In this document: positions 37,401 to 49,226 of the stretch, piece by piece
Layout of the letters: every line of letters starts with the position of its first letter
Position numbering within the stretch: position 1 is the stretch's first letter
Assembly: GCA_964036155.1 (NCBI GenBank)
Contig: OZ038422.1
Coordinates: forward strand, 50,677,201-50,741,200
DNA: 64,000 bases
Reading direction: 5' to 3'
Source of the DNA: Diploscapter coronatus
Lineage: Eukaryota; Nematoda; Chromadorea; Rhabditida; Rhabditidae
Made by a program: the position numbers and the translations under genes
Notes under the pieces: model-generated
What the model was told of the DNA's origin: nothing
Databases searched by the model: none
What the model saw: the letters and a program-made list of their open reading frames with translations, nothing else

Positions 37401-38798
37401 CTTATCTGTAGACAAATTATGGATAGGGCTTTGCACGCAACCCACATTTTATACTTGAGTCCACTAAATTGTTGTCTATTTGGACAACCAAGCCTTGGGG
37501 AGAACAAGGAAAAGTTTTTCAAAAAAACATTTCGAATTATTTGAAACTTATGAAGAAAAAAATAATTATAATCGTCAGGGCATTCCTTGATCAAATCAAA
37601 CATGATTTATCAAAAATTCCCTATCTGAAATTTTGAAACTTAGGAAGATATATACTGTCTTTTGAGAAAGAGTCGGGAAAGTATTATCAAAAATTCCGAT
37701 AATTTTCCATGTTATGTAATTTTCAGGATAATCCGAATAGGATTATAATTTTTCATTAAAAAATCTTGAAGCCTACAAATTTTCAGTAATCGACGAGTCT
37801 GAAACGGTATATCGTCACTACGTGGACATTTCGGTTGCCGTCGCCACTCCGAAAGGCCTTGTAGTTCCAGTTTTGAGGTATCAAATTTACAAAAAAAAAA
37901 ACTGAAAGTTGGTTAAAATTTAAATCGGAAATATGAATTAGTTAGTTCTGGTTTAAAACTTATTATAAATTTGAAATTAATGCTGAAAATTAGAATGAGT
38001 TACAAATTTCAGAAATGTGGAATCCATGGACTACGCTCAGATCGAACAGGCATTGGCGGCACTTGGGGAGAAGGTCGGGAATTTGAAAATTAAAATTTAC
38101 TTTCTGTTTGAGTCTACATAACCATTACGACGAAAATGTAATATTTGATGCCCATCTTTTGAAACATAACTAATTAAATTTCAGTAAAAATTCGTTAAGA
38201 CAACCAATAAAGCTCGGAAAAATGGAATGAGAAATTTTTCGAAACTTACAAAAACTCGAATTTGCAGGCTCGCGACAACAAGTTGGCCGTAGAGGATATG
38301 GACGGCGGCACGTTCACCATTTCGAATGGAGGCGTGTTCGGCTCCGTCTTCGGCACACCCATCATTAATCCGCCTCAGAGCGCTATTCTCGGAATGCACG
38401 GTATCTTCGACAGACCGGTCGCTATCAATGGAAAGGTGAAATTTGATTTTTTTTTTTTATAGTTGACCGTTTTTACCTGGTCAATGCTATGTCGCATTAA
38501 ATTATTACTCTCTGAGCCATTCATCGGAAAAAGCGAAATATAATCATTTCAACTATAATCTAAAGATTCAACGAGCAATTAAATACATTCATTCTCATAA
38601 ACAACATTGAAAATGTTGAATCATACTTCGATTTTAAAAATGACTCAAGTACAAGATTTGCAGGTGGAAATCAGGCCGATCATGCAAGTCGCCCTGACTT
38701 ATGACCACAGACTTATCGATGGCAGAGAGGCGGTGACGTTCCTGAAAAAGATCAAGACTGCTGTGGAAGACCCGAGGACCATTCTCATGAACCTGTAG
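34471..38798 (+). CDS. dlst-1: Dihydrolipoyllysine succinyltransferase, E2 of 2-oxoglutarate dehydrogenase
   Basis: This mitochondrial core enzyme moves the succinyl group from lipoate to CoA in the TCA cycle. Fourteen exons join in frame to give 474 residues: 34471-34585, 34846-34941, 35098-35161, 35264-35330, 35605-35742, 35943-36051, 36247-36392, 36673-36776, 36858-36900, 36997-37084, 37787-37877, 38013-38073, 38268-38435 and 38664-38798. The start is rich in Arg/Ser with no acid, as in a mitochondrial targeting peptide. The lipoyl domain contains the lipoyl-lysine motif EIETDKTSVEV. An Ala/Pro/Lys hinge (residues about 160-210) follows. There is no obvious E3-binding domain, as is typical of animal DLST. 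The catalytic domain ends with [16 protein letters not shown], which holds the His and Asp of HxxxDG. A likely trans-splice acceptor ends 9 bases before the ATG. Confidence 0.96.
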
Positions 38799-38839
38799 TA
38801 AACCCAGTACACCGTTCTTTTTCGCCCAACGCCTTTTAC

Positions 38840-39120
38840 TAGAGTACGGTAGTTTGATAAGAAATAAATAAACCAGCTATTATTTTTCGAATATCTTTAT
38901 CTTGAAAGTACTATAGTTTGGTAAACGTAAGATATAGAGGAGTACTTCTAAAAGAAAGCTCATTTCGTCTTCAAAACACGGCAGTCTAGTAAAATATGCA
39001 AACTGCCTATTTTCTGAATATCCTCGTTTTCCTAAAGCACGGTAGTTTGGTAGAAATCATGTAAACTGCTTAATATTTGCTTGAATTTTTCTATCACAGT
39101 ACAGTAGTTTTATAATGATA
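38840..39120 (+). repeat. Five-copy degenerate tandem repeat with hairpin arms
   Basis: Five copies of a motif like ACGGTAGTTTGGTA start at about 38846, 38910, 38978, 39039 and 39101, spaced 61-68 bases. In copy 3 the arms GGCAGT and ACTGCC can pair, and in copy 4 GTAGTTT pairs with AAACTGC around a loop of about 15 bases. The first copy overlaps the AATAAATAAA polyadenylation region of the succinyltransferase gene. Confidence 0.6.
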
Positions 39121-40822
39121 TAAGGCGTAAAGAATTTCTTCGAAATCCTCTTTAAAAACCCTGAAATTAGATATCTTGAAAAAGTAGTAATTCAAAGGTA
39201 ACATTTGAAGATAGATATTGCTTTTCCAAGTTATCATTAAGGACTTATCCCCAAAACCACATTGATTTTGATAAGATTTATCAATTATGATTGGTAATTT
39301 TAGATAGTCATTACGTTTAGGCACTAGACCTAAAACTCAAATTGAAGTTTTCCTGCTTGTTTTTTGAAATTTCGACTTTTGTGAAAGTATTTTTTCAAGA
39401 ATATTACCGTTTTGGCTCAACACATGAACTCTGTAACTTCATCTATTTTATAATTATACTTGAAAACTTAGGTGATCATGCTTTATTATCAGTCAAATGA
39501 TAAGAGAAAATTCTGAGGTTAGGCAATAAAGTTTCCAGCTTTTCCAGAGCGAAAGTTAATTTCGATTTGATTTTTTTCAGACTGTGCAAAGTCGTTGATT
39601 TGAAATCTATTTTATCAAAACTGTCTTTTCCATAAAATTCTGTTCAAGGTATACAAAAGTGGCTAATAAATGGCTTTCCATAAAATAAAAGAAATCGACA
39701 AAATGATGCCATAATAAAGTCATGCGTCCAAGTATAAAATAAGCATTATGGCATATGAAGAGGTAGATACTGCAAAGTGTGCAATGTCTACTTTCTCGCA
39801 CTCCATAATACCTGAATTTGCACCTGCTAAGTTTGAGCTGCGAAAAACTAGTAGATACACATAGGAATGTTTACGATTTTACCAGACGTGAAAATTATCA
39901 ATTTTTTTTTACAATTCCTCTCTTCACATTTATTTTATTCTAATTTTTCGAATTCGCGTGTTTGAAATCAATTTTATTTTTTATTTTTATCAGGCCATAA
40001 AATTTCATATATGAAATCATATGCACCAAGAATAAAAAATGACATTATCCTATATAAAATGTAAATTCTATACCTTTGTTAAAACAATTGAAATTATAGC
40101 GTATCAAGAAATTTCCTAAAATTATAAGGTTCAAAAGTTCAAAATACAAGACAATTTTAACGCTTCTATTCTTCTGAATGTATCGTTTCTAAGGGTTTAT
40201 CTATTGGTATCTCAGCATAAACGCTATTTCGCTTTTCTTCCGTATTTCAGCTATGACTATAATCAATCCACCAGAAATCTAATTTTCTCATACCTTTGTC
40301 CCGTTTTTCTTTCAACCTCTCTAATTTAACTATCTCTCGCTTTTTCGTTCTCATAAATTTGCCCCAATGGCTAAGTTACCTTGCTTTCGAGCTTTATTTC
40401 TATAGCCTTAAATCTGGTATATTTTGAATAAAAATTGTATTTAATTGATAGTAAAGTGATGATTGTTTAAAAAAGTTACATTTGCTTTAATTTGTGTAAC
40501 GATTTGTTTGAAACGCACACAAGATTTAGTCATACGATGAGGGTACAAATCTACGAGCGAGAATAATCTTATTCAAAAATAATTTCTTAGCTCGATAATA
40601 TATTTTTATGTTCTGCGAGAAAATTAGGCGCAATTTTCGCATTTTCTTGTTGGCACTATTTATTTCGTCATGAATTTATGTTTCATTCTATATCATATAT
40701 TGTCGATATTTTACAATAACTATTATATAGTTACTATTTAGGACTAATCAACTCTAAAATACATCATAATGCTAAATTCTTCACTATTCATGCCAACTTG
40801 TTAATTTTTCCAAATATTGATT
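39121..40822. other. Intergenic, AT-rich, no gene recognised
   Basis: This is very AT-rich sequence between the succinyltransferase 3' end and the G-alpha gene, both on the plus strand. The few open frames of 60-80 codons have no recognisable composition or motif. It presumably holds the G-alpha promoter. Confidence 0.5.
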
Positions 40823-43014
40823 ATGGGATGTGGTAGCTCAAGTAATTCTTCAAAGGTTAGTCCCTTGAATAGACATTATTGTTCTGTTGAACGAAAACGA
40901 TACAGAAAATTCTGTCGGGCAGAAATCGGAGAAAATGATTTTTTTTACCCCTCAAAACCTAACTTTTACTTAAACCTACCCCTTGGTCCTAAATTTTAAA
41001 TTAAGCCCCTCATCGAAAAAGTACAGAAAATCAAAAATTTGAGCTAAGTCCGGACTTCTCCGACCCGAGTTTTCGATTCAAGGCCTAATAAGCCACCATT
41101 TTTAGAAAATTCCGTTGAACAGACTTGTGGTTTTGTTTAACAGAGAATTTTTGTTAAACAGAAATGAGCTTTTTCGTTGGGCAAAATTTGAAACTCTTTT
41201 GAAAGAATAGTCATTTTCCGAAAGCAAATTCAGGTCGGCGCCCAAAATACCGAAACAGCTAACCAAGAAGAATCCGAAAAAGCCGGTCAAAATATCGCAA
41301 GGCAACCCAGCATTAACGTACTACATTATTTTAAGATATTTTCTTTTTATAATTTTAAAAATTAGCGTTCAAATTCCAACGTCGGTTTAGAGGACGAAGA
41401 TGGGTATTCGGTTATAAGACTATTATTGCTAGGTATATCTTAAAGACACTGTTATTTCAATAAACATTTTTAGGTGCCGCAGAGAGTGGTAAAACAACAT
41501 TACTGGAGCAAATTAGGCTATTATATAATCAGGTAACTATTTTAAAATAGGAAAACATATTTTAATATTTTAGAATTGGACCGAAGCCGAAATGTTCCAC
41601 TCCAAGGCCTTCATTTACAACAATATCCTACAAAATATTCGAATTTTAGTCGAGGGAGTTAAAAAATCCGGAGAAAAGTTGACGAATCCGGAAAATGAGG
41701 TTAGAAATCACAAAAATGCATGTTCTAAAATTTTTCGAAATAGAATACCGGTTTTGTAAAGTTACTGCATAATCCTAATGCCTGCTAATATATAAAATCA
41801 ATGTTTCAAAAATTTGAAAATCTCCTCTCAAACCACCGAATATAGTCAAATTCCAGCCCCGCGCCGAATCTCTTCTGAATAACGACGAGTCTCGATACGC
41901 CCGGTTTCCGGAGTCGATGGCTAACGACATCAAATCGGTCTGGAACGATCCAAGTATTCAGGAAATTTACGCTAAAAGGAGTACCATGAACCTGAATGAT
42001 TCGGCGAAATAGTGAGACTAAAAATATATTCATAATTCAACATGTTAGATAGGGCCAAAATGGTTCCCAACTATTGTCTAATAATATCAAATATATTATA
42101 GATATCTTTAAAGCATACATGAAATAAAATAAAATGTATAAATTATATTAAAATTTCCAGTTTCCTTGACAACCTGGATAATATCAATAAAGAAGACTAC
42201 GTTCCAAGTCCCAAGGACTTAATCATGAGCTACGTACCTACAGTTGGAGTTCAAAATGTCGTATTCACCTGTAATAATCGGGCTTTTCAGTGGGCTAACG
42301 AAAGAAAATTTTAATGTCTCTGAAAAATTTAAGATTATTCGATATTGGAGGTCAGAAAATCGACAGAAGGAAGTGGGCCACGATGTATGACGGTATTGAC
42401 GCGATATTTTTCTGTCTAGCTATATCCGAGTATAATCAGACCATGTATGAGGATCCTAATATGGTGATAATAGTTATTTGAAAAACTCAATGCTTATTTT
42501 AGAATAGACTAATCGACTCCCTATCATTGCTAGAGAAAATCAGTGATGAGCCCAAGTTCAAGGTAACCTACATTTTTTTATTTCTAAAGATAATCTTTTA
42601 GGAAACCCCCATATTCCTATTCCTAAATGAAGTCGACGTTTTCAAAGAGAAACTCAATATTTTCCCTCTGGAAAACTACTGTTCGAATTATTCCGGTAGC
42701 AAAAATAAACTAACATCGATATTTGGCGGCAAATTTTAGGTAAATCTGAAGAAGATGCTTTGAATTATATGGAATCGCTAGCTAAGCAAGCTACGATAGG
42801 CCGGTCAATGGGCTTAATTTATATTTATAGGTAATAAACTCATGTAATTTCCCTAGTTAATTAGCCTAATCAAGGTACCTACTCTAATTAAGAATTATCC
42901 TAGTCAAGGTAATTACCCTAATTAGCTAAGTTTAGATGTTGCTGCATCGATACAAGCCAGATGTCGAAGATTTTAAAGGATATCTTTAAAATTATACTCA
43001 AAAAGAATGCCTAA
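40823..43014 (+). CDS. Divergent heterotrimeric G-protein alpha subunit
   Basis: Twelve exons give about 368 residues: 40823-40855, 41234-41317, 41366-41432, 41474-41532, 41574-41699, 41857-42011, 42161-42260, 42305-42463, 42503-42562, 42602-42695, 42740-42830 and 42936-43014. The start MGCGSSSNSSK carries the Gly-2 myristoylation and Cys-3 palmitoylation sites. The P-loop reads GAAESGKTT. Switch I is DLIMSYVPTVGV, where G-alpha proteins normally have an Arg two residues before the Pro position; here it is Tyr, while the Thr is kept. Switch II is DIGGQKIDRRKW with the catalytic Gln intact. The guanine-specificity motif NKxD is NEVD, and the TCAT motif is CCCIDT. The join at 42260/42305 uses a poor acceptor (AACGAAAG), the only one I found that keeps the frame and the normal domain spacing. 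The protein looks like a fast-evolving nematode GPA. Lack of the switch Arg should slow GTP hydrolysis. Confidence 0.85.
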
Positions 43015-43772
43015 TGACGATAACTAGAATAAATATTTCGCTACAGTGTTTCTGATTTCGAAATTTAGCGATCAAAATGATTCATACAATCGAAAATAAT
43101 ACCATACTGATTCCGGAAACGCGATTAACCTTTTCTAGGTCCGCCTGCGTGGCTTTAATTGATAACTGATTAAGATGATAATCCTAAACTTTGACGCTAT
43201 TTTTTGACAAAAGATTATAATTGTGAATCTGAAAGGCCACTACGTCAACAACTTCAATTATAAATCATTATAATTTTACGAATTCAGGTTTTGCAGCTTT
43301 TAATGCTGATTTTCTTATCATTAAACTAAAAAAAAAACGTGTCTTAGTCGGGCAAAAAATGCCCAATTATCAATAAAATCGAGGGTAATTGGAGGGTGAA
43401 AAAAAAAGAGGTATGACGAAACAAAAAATGGTGATAAGTCAATAGTTAAATCGAAGGAACTTGCAGACTTTAAGCCTATTTGTTATCACGTCAAATCGCT
43501 TTGCTCCTTCTTCAAATGAGTATAAATTGGTCTCGACTCAGAATAAACAAATCATCGTTAAACAAGAGTGCTCTCCCTTCTTATTATTCATGTTTCATAA
43601 ATTCTTATCGTAAAGCACTCATTATTTTAATTAGTTTACAGAGTAGTTAGTAACCAATATTTACATTCGCTAAAAATTTCATTTTTTTTTTTCGTATTAT
43701 CACATGAAATATTGAGCTATATTAGCATTCATTCCACGATACTTTTCTTCATAAGTATACAAACTTTCCAGA
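43015..43772. other. Intergenic: probable promoter of the DUF19-type gene
   Basis: AT-rich sequence separates the G-alpha stop from the next start. A TATAAA lies at 43521-43526 and a TTATCA (reverse of TGATAA, a GATA-factor site used in nematode intestine) lies near 43483. Both would fit a gut-expressed secreted protein. That link is inference. Confidence 0.35.
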
Positions 43773-44972
43773 ATGTTCTTCAAAATTGCTCTGGCCTTGT
43801 TCTTGACTTCTTCTGTTTTCTCCACCAACCCGAAGTTCACCTATTTCATCGATAAACTCAAGGGACGGATCGGAGATGCTGCTATGAACTGCAGTGATGA
43901 TCAATATGCGGTAATATTTTTTAATTTTTGAAAGCGTTTCAAAAACTTTTTTATAAACATTTAAAATATTATACATTCGTTACCCACGCGTCTTTCATGA
44001 CTATTCAAAATCTAACAACTTTTCTAAATGTTTCAAATAACTTCATGCAGCCTTAGAGAATATCAAACCCACTCTCACGATTACTTTAGCGATTCAAGAA
44101 ATAAGGAACGAAATTCAGGCCGCCCACAAGTGCTTCGATGCCTACTACGCCAACTGGAATGTGGTGCCCTTCACCTTCGAGCAATTCGAGAAAGAATACG
44201 ATCATCTCATGGACAGCAAGGGCGTTCAGGGCTTCGAGCAGGCTTGCACGTAAGCAGAAACAGCATATTTGATGTTTAATCATTCTCAGCCTTGGATTTC
44301 AGTTACCAAGACACTCTCACCAAGTGCTTAATAGCCGCTAACGTTAACATGGACAATTGCGTTACAAACGAGGCTTTTGAGGACTGGTATAAGATTAACG
44401 TCACAGAAGCAGAGCAATTCCGCACCACATACTTCATATTCGACTATGAGTGCAATGCCGGAAAACCAAGTAATTAAATCTTAGTTGTTCTAATTAAATT
44501 ATTTAATTACCCTAATTAAGTCGTCACGCAAAATTTCGTCTGTCTGCGTGACATCAAGCACCGGGACAAAAAAGAAATGGACATTTGCCAAACGCAATAC
44601 AACAACGCACTGAATTCGGGAACGCCTTTCTGCAAGTAAGATTTTTTCTTCTTACATCACTGCACATATTTGTCATTTTTACACTTGATCTTACAACATT
44701 TTTCGACTTGCATCAAGGGATTGTTATAAAATCACGAGAACCGTAAATCCCTCTGACGAAATTTAAAAATCAGAGCCTACAACGACTACGTCACTTGTGT
44801 TGATAACGTCTACACTCACTACTGCGGCAAGCAAGTAGTGCCCTGGATTTGCAACGTTGAAGAAATCGGTTTGAAGGTTGGGGAATCAATAAAGTTTATC
44901 GATTTTTACGAGAAAATAATTTAGGTCAACTACGACGGCTGTAACAACCAGCTTCAAAACTGCAATCAGTAA
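43773..44972 (+). CDS. Secreted Cys-rich protein, probably DUF19/T20D4.11-like
   Basis: Six exons (43773-43893, 44051-44249, 44303-44469, 44521-44635, 44774-44876, 44925-44972) give about 250 residues. MFFKIALALFLTSSVFS is a clear signal peptide. The mature protein is Cys-rich and ends with AYNDYVTCVDNVYTHYCGK and DGCNNQLQNCNQ. It has no membrane segment. The Cys spacing and overall look match nematode-specific secreted DUF19 (T20D4.11-like) proteins, whose function is unknown. I cannot confirm the family without a profile search. The first donor is uncertain: AGT-site GTGATG (43894) keeps the frame, whereas the better-looking GCG/GTAATA does not. An AG acceptor ends one base before the ATG (TTTCCAG then A), a strong sign of trans-splicing. 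Confidence 0.78.
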
Positions 44973-44986
44973 CTTATTTCCTCGTA

Positions 44987-44992
44987 ATAAAC
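44987..44992 (+). other. Poly(A) signal AATAAA of the DUF19-type gene
   Basis: AATAAA lies 14 bases after the stop. It is about 95 bases from the stop of the convergent acid phosphatase gene, so the two 3' ends nearly meet. Confidence 0.65.
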
Positions 44993-45086
44993 TGTTTAAA
45001 GCCATCTTGTACATTTATGATAGTCGATAATAAACTATTTATGATGTAAACTTTAGTATTATGATTCTTCGAGAATAAAAATGAGT

Positions 45087-47360
45087 TTACAACTCGGAGT
45101 TGATGATTTTCAAGTATTTCGCGGAGCATCTATAGTCTTTGGGGTGACATTGTAGGGGCGGGAATTTCAGGCCTGGGGTTTGTCGTCTGAAAATTTAGGA
45201 GATGAGAATAAAATATCTAAGAACTACACGAAATTTGAATAAGATTTTTTGCTCAGAATGAATGTTAAAAAATCGATCAAAACTACCGTAGTTCCTCCGA
45301 ATTCACATGTCCAGGATCCTTGGTGATCGTGAAATCGTCGACAGTGTTTTCGTTTTTGTCGATCGAAATTTGCACGAGATGCATCGAGGTCGAACTTACC
45401 GTGACGATCGAGTAGCCATAGTCGTTGTTTCTGAGTTAAAAAACTAATATAATCTGAAGAAAAAATGTTTCAAAAATTAACCGCAGAATTTCAATTTTGA
45501 GGTCATTCAATGTAGTCGCCGATTTATTTGAAACGAAGCTACCTAGCGGCACTCCAGGGCCAAGGTTGATCGGTGAACTCTGCGTCTGGACTGTGGCAAC
45601 CTGCTGATCCAGTCAGCACATACACGGGAGCCTTCGGGTTGTGGTATGCATCGCTCTGAGTTTTTTCTTGCATATTCTCATTTTTTTTTTTAAATTCTAC
45701 CCCATTCCAGTACTTCCTGTCAGCCACCGGGTAGAATCTTTCGTACGAGTGCTCGTGGCCCCAGAAACCCATGTCCATACCGTACTGGAGGAAGAGCGGT
45801 TCCAGTCCAGGCATGTCGAGCCATCCGGTTCTTACCTGAAAATTTTCCAGGCACAAATGAAAAATAGGTTATCAACTATTTACTAACAAAGAACTACTAC
45901 TAATACCTAAAAAAAATTGATAACTAATGAGTTTACCAGCCGATTTTCGAACGACTGACATTCGTACGAATTGACGTTGGAGCAGTAAAACGGTCTGTGT
46001 TGAAAGGAGAAAATCCATGGCACATTTGCGCGGTTTTTATTCGCTTTCTGCAAAAATCATGTTGATGTTTTATTATTTATTTGAACTTTACGTCTAGATC
46101 GTTTTTGAGCCAATTGTACTGTGTGAAAACGGGCTCTTGACCATAGGCGTAGTAAAATCCGTAGTTTTCCGTAGAAACGCCGACCCAGTGTACGGGTCCG
46201 AGGTCGAAGCTGAAGATATTTGTATATACTTAACCCAATTGTTGACCGACGGCTGAATAATATTGAAAATATTTGAATCTTACGAAAGGAGTTCCTATGT
46301 GGGAGCTTCTCTTGTTAGAATTTTCAAACTTGTCCAAAATTTTTAAATTCTCACCTGTAGAATTGGTTATCTTGGAATCCATTATCCGGCACCAGAAATC
46401 GTTTCTGGTAATTCGTAAAATTCGCGCCGTCGTCTTCGTGATTACCCGCGATTACCATATAAGGAACCTAATTAAGTTAGTTCATTCTTTAATTATCATT
46501 AAGGCTGACCCTGGAAATAATTGGCTCTAATTGGTTGAGGAAATCATCACCATTCTGCCCACTGTTCGTATGGAGATCGTAGGAAATGTCGCCTAATGTT
46601 AATTGGGTGTTTAATTGGTGTGATTAACTATTTAGTTACCCAAATGGAGAATCCAATCGTATTCTCCATTCAGACCTTTGCGAATTATACTCTCCGTGGA
46701 ATTTCCATGCCAATAGCCAAGGTCTCCGAAAATGCAAACCTAAAATTTTGCTTCTGAGATAACTTCAAAATTATTTCGTGATTTAAACGATTTTAATTGA
46801 CATAATGAATTTCTACCTCCTCAATAAAATTTGACTTACCTTATAAGAACTCGGATTTTTCGGCATAGTTTTGAACGAGAACTTACGGTCCTCGATTTGA
46901 TAGTCTAAAAAATCGATATTTAAAAAAAAAAAAATCAATACTTTCTTACAATAAGTCGTTTCAGGCTCCAATCCATTCAAAATTGCTCTATGACTGTATC
47001 GCGTCGTTCCATTGTAAACCCAGGGAATTTGCTGGTCGGCAGAGTTCATATTCAAATTCCCCTGGTCAGTTCCATATTTTACTGATTGCCTAGCTAAGAT
47101 GTTTTAAATTTGACCCAAAAACAACAAACTTAGAGATTATTTAATTTGGATTATGAAAAACTTGTCCTGATTTTTCCGAGTAATCTTTCAAAATGAAATA
47201 AATGAAATCTGTTTTAAATCTTACCATCAACATAAGTGTTCCAGATGACCCCCATCTGGCTGGTATCACCGGACACAAACGCGAGATGGACCTGATCTGG
47301 AGATGCAGCTTTGACATGATGGTGCCCCAAAAGTCCCAAGACGACCAACTTCAGCCACAT
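45087..47360 (-). CDS. Purple acid phosphatase (ACP7-like), secreted
   Basis: This is a two-metal (iron-type) phosphatase that hydrolyses phosphomonoesters outside the cell or in lysosomes. The start [20 protein letters not shown] looks like a signal peptide, then [20 protein letters not shown] begins the fibronectin-like N-terminal domain. All metal-ligand motifs are present in order: [27 protein letters not shown] and [12 protein letters not shown]. Possible N-glycosylation sites (NGT, NST) fit secretion. The last exon ends YLKIINSEL and a stop at 45087-45089. About ten exons with short introns are visible; one intron inside the catalytic domain (near 45.68 kb) would read through in frame on one strand if retained. 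The gene is tail-to-tail with the DUF19-type gene. The family is expanded in nematodes. Confidence 0.93.
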
Positions 47361-48395
47361 GGTCAAGCCGTTCAGGTTAGCTCTTCAAAGGCCTGATCTA
47401 CTGATAATTGACAAATCAATACGCACAATTCAAGACGTTTTTACTTTCGGCTCCAATGATAAGAAGATTAAGGAAAATAGTCGAGAAAAACGTAGAATTT
47501 CGGGAGCGAAGCTAAGCAGAGAATGATCAAACTTGCACATGGAATGATCCAGATCAGTCGACAAGTTTCTGAGAAAAGTGGCGAATTCGCAAGCTCACAC
47601 CTATTCATATCTAATCTGGTGGAGGTGAGATAGTTTAATGACATAATATGACCGCATTGATCACTAATAAAATTAGTACAGCATAAATCAATGAAGTTCG
47701 TATATTGGGGGCTAATAGAGTCATCTAGTAGATTTTAACGTGCTCCTTTTATTGGTTTCTACCTCATTTGAGAATGATCAGATTATTTGCTATGATGGTT
47801 AAAATTATTTCAAAACAAAAATACATTTAATTTATAACGATAACTCTGCATGCAACACAAATATAATATGCTAGTTTGTGTTCTTTCATTTTAAAACCTA
47901 CTTATTACTATTTAAATATAAATCTTTATCTTGTTATAGAAAAAGAATTAAATAAAACACTGTTAGACACATTTACAATTGACCTGCATAAGTGTTATGT
48001 ATAGCATTGGGACGTAATGAATTCTATTTTTAATTGATACATGGGATATTTAAATTCAAATAGGAAGAAAAGGAAAATATTAATGAGGTCGGTGTTCGCT
48101 TTGACATCTCAAGCGATTGACATTGCGGCTTTGCGCGAAAACTGCATGTGCTTCTGAAATTTAGAATATTCTGATTTAGTTTATGAAATCCCAAAACAGT
48201 TTTAATTTCAATAGCCTACATATTTTTCGTAAATGAAGTAATTACTCGTGTTGGAGCAAGAGTTTCCATAACCTAAGTTTTGTTGGATGAACAAGATCTC
48301 AAACTAGATCACGCTAAACACGGAAATACCCTCTCGATGATGAATTAAATTATACGCTCTAATAATAATATGCCACTTTCGTCTGAATAACTCGG
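47361..48395. other. Intergenic, no gene recognised
   Basis: This AT-rich sequence lies upstream of the acid phosphatase and downstream of the one-pass membrane protein, both minus strand. It presumably holds the phosphatase promoter. No open frame or RNA gene is supported. Confidence 0.45.
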
Positions 48396-49226
48396 TTAGG
48401 TGTACCTGTTGTCGGGATTTGAGTAGCGCTGCGTTGTTATTCCGTACGACAAGGCTTTTATCGTTCGTATCGGATTCGGATACGGAAACTGCAATTTTCT
48501 GTCCACCACAAAGATAAATATCAGATTAAACAAATTATGATAATTTAAGTATTTTATATTACAATGTTACTCTGCGTTTTTCATTAAAAACAAAAATGCT
48601 ACACACTAGCATATTATTTAATTCAAGTTTCTTATTATAAAAAATAAAATATCTAAAAATTGCCTAATTTACGGATTATTTTGATTATTACTTGAATCGA
48701 ACCTTGTATACTCGTCGGGTTTAGTTTCTGCATTTCCTCGTCGGTGCCTGGTTTCCGTTTCAGATTCCGCCGCAAGCTCCGACACCAACCGGTCATCCAA
48801 CAGACTAATAGAGTTAATGGGATTACGATACCTTAAAATTTCATATCTTTCATTTCTTGTTTCAATAATTGTCTTTGACATAGTAAAAACGGTATATCTT
48901 ATTATTCACTATTAACTCTTTTGAATTTAGAAACGTATACATGTGATATCAAATCGCGATATTTTTCTTTTGCAAATTTTGGATCAGTCATTATTATAAA
49001 AGTTACATTTTCTGTATGAAATCTCCGTGGATGAGAGCAATGGGGCAATGAATCATTGCAACAATATTTTTCGTTCATAAAATCTAAAACATATTTAATT
49101 ATTACCTGTAAATACGGCTAGAAAAATAATCAATAGGAAGGCGAAGACGTTGAGTTGACAGACGATGAGAGGCTCCTGCCCGGTGCAGTACGAAACCAGA
49201 GCGTTACACTCCGACTGACAAGCACT
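48396..49226 (-). CDS. One-pass membrane protein with short Cys-rich outer part, 5' end unresolved
   Basis: Three exons (49106-49226, 48692-48831, 48396-48488) join in frame and encode the last 117 residues. The visible part begins SACQSECNALVSYCTG, with four closely spaced cysteines outside the membrane. A hydrophobic segment spans the first splice join (VFAFLLIIFLAVFTGIVIPL, then TLLVCWM). The cytoplasmic tail is basic next to the membrane (RSLRRNLKRKPG) and ends YGITTQRYSNPDNRYT. The arrangement is that of a small type I membrane protein. I do not recognise the family. The first exon with the start codon and signal peptide must lie upstream in the 49.2-53.4 kb region. A candidate exon near 50.64 kb has a good donor but the wrong phase. 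Confidence 0.6.
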
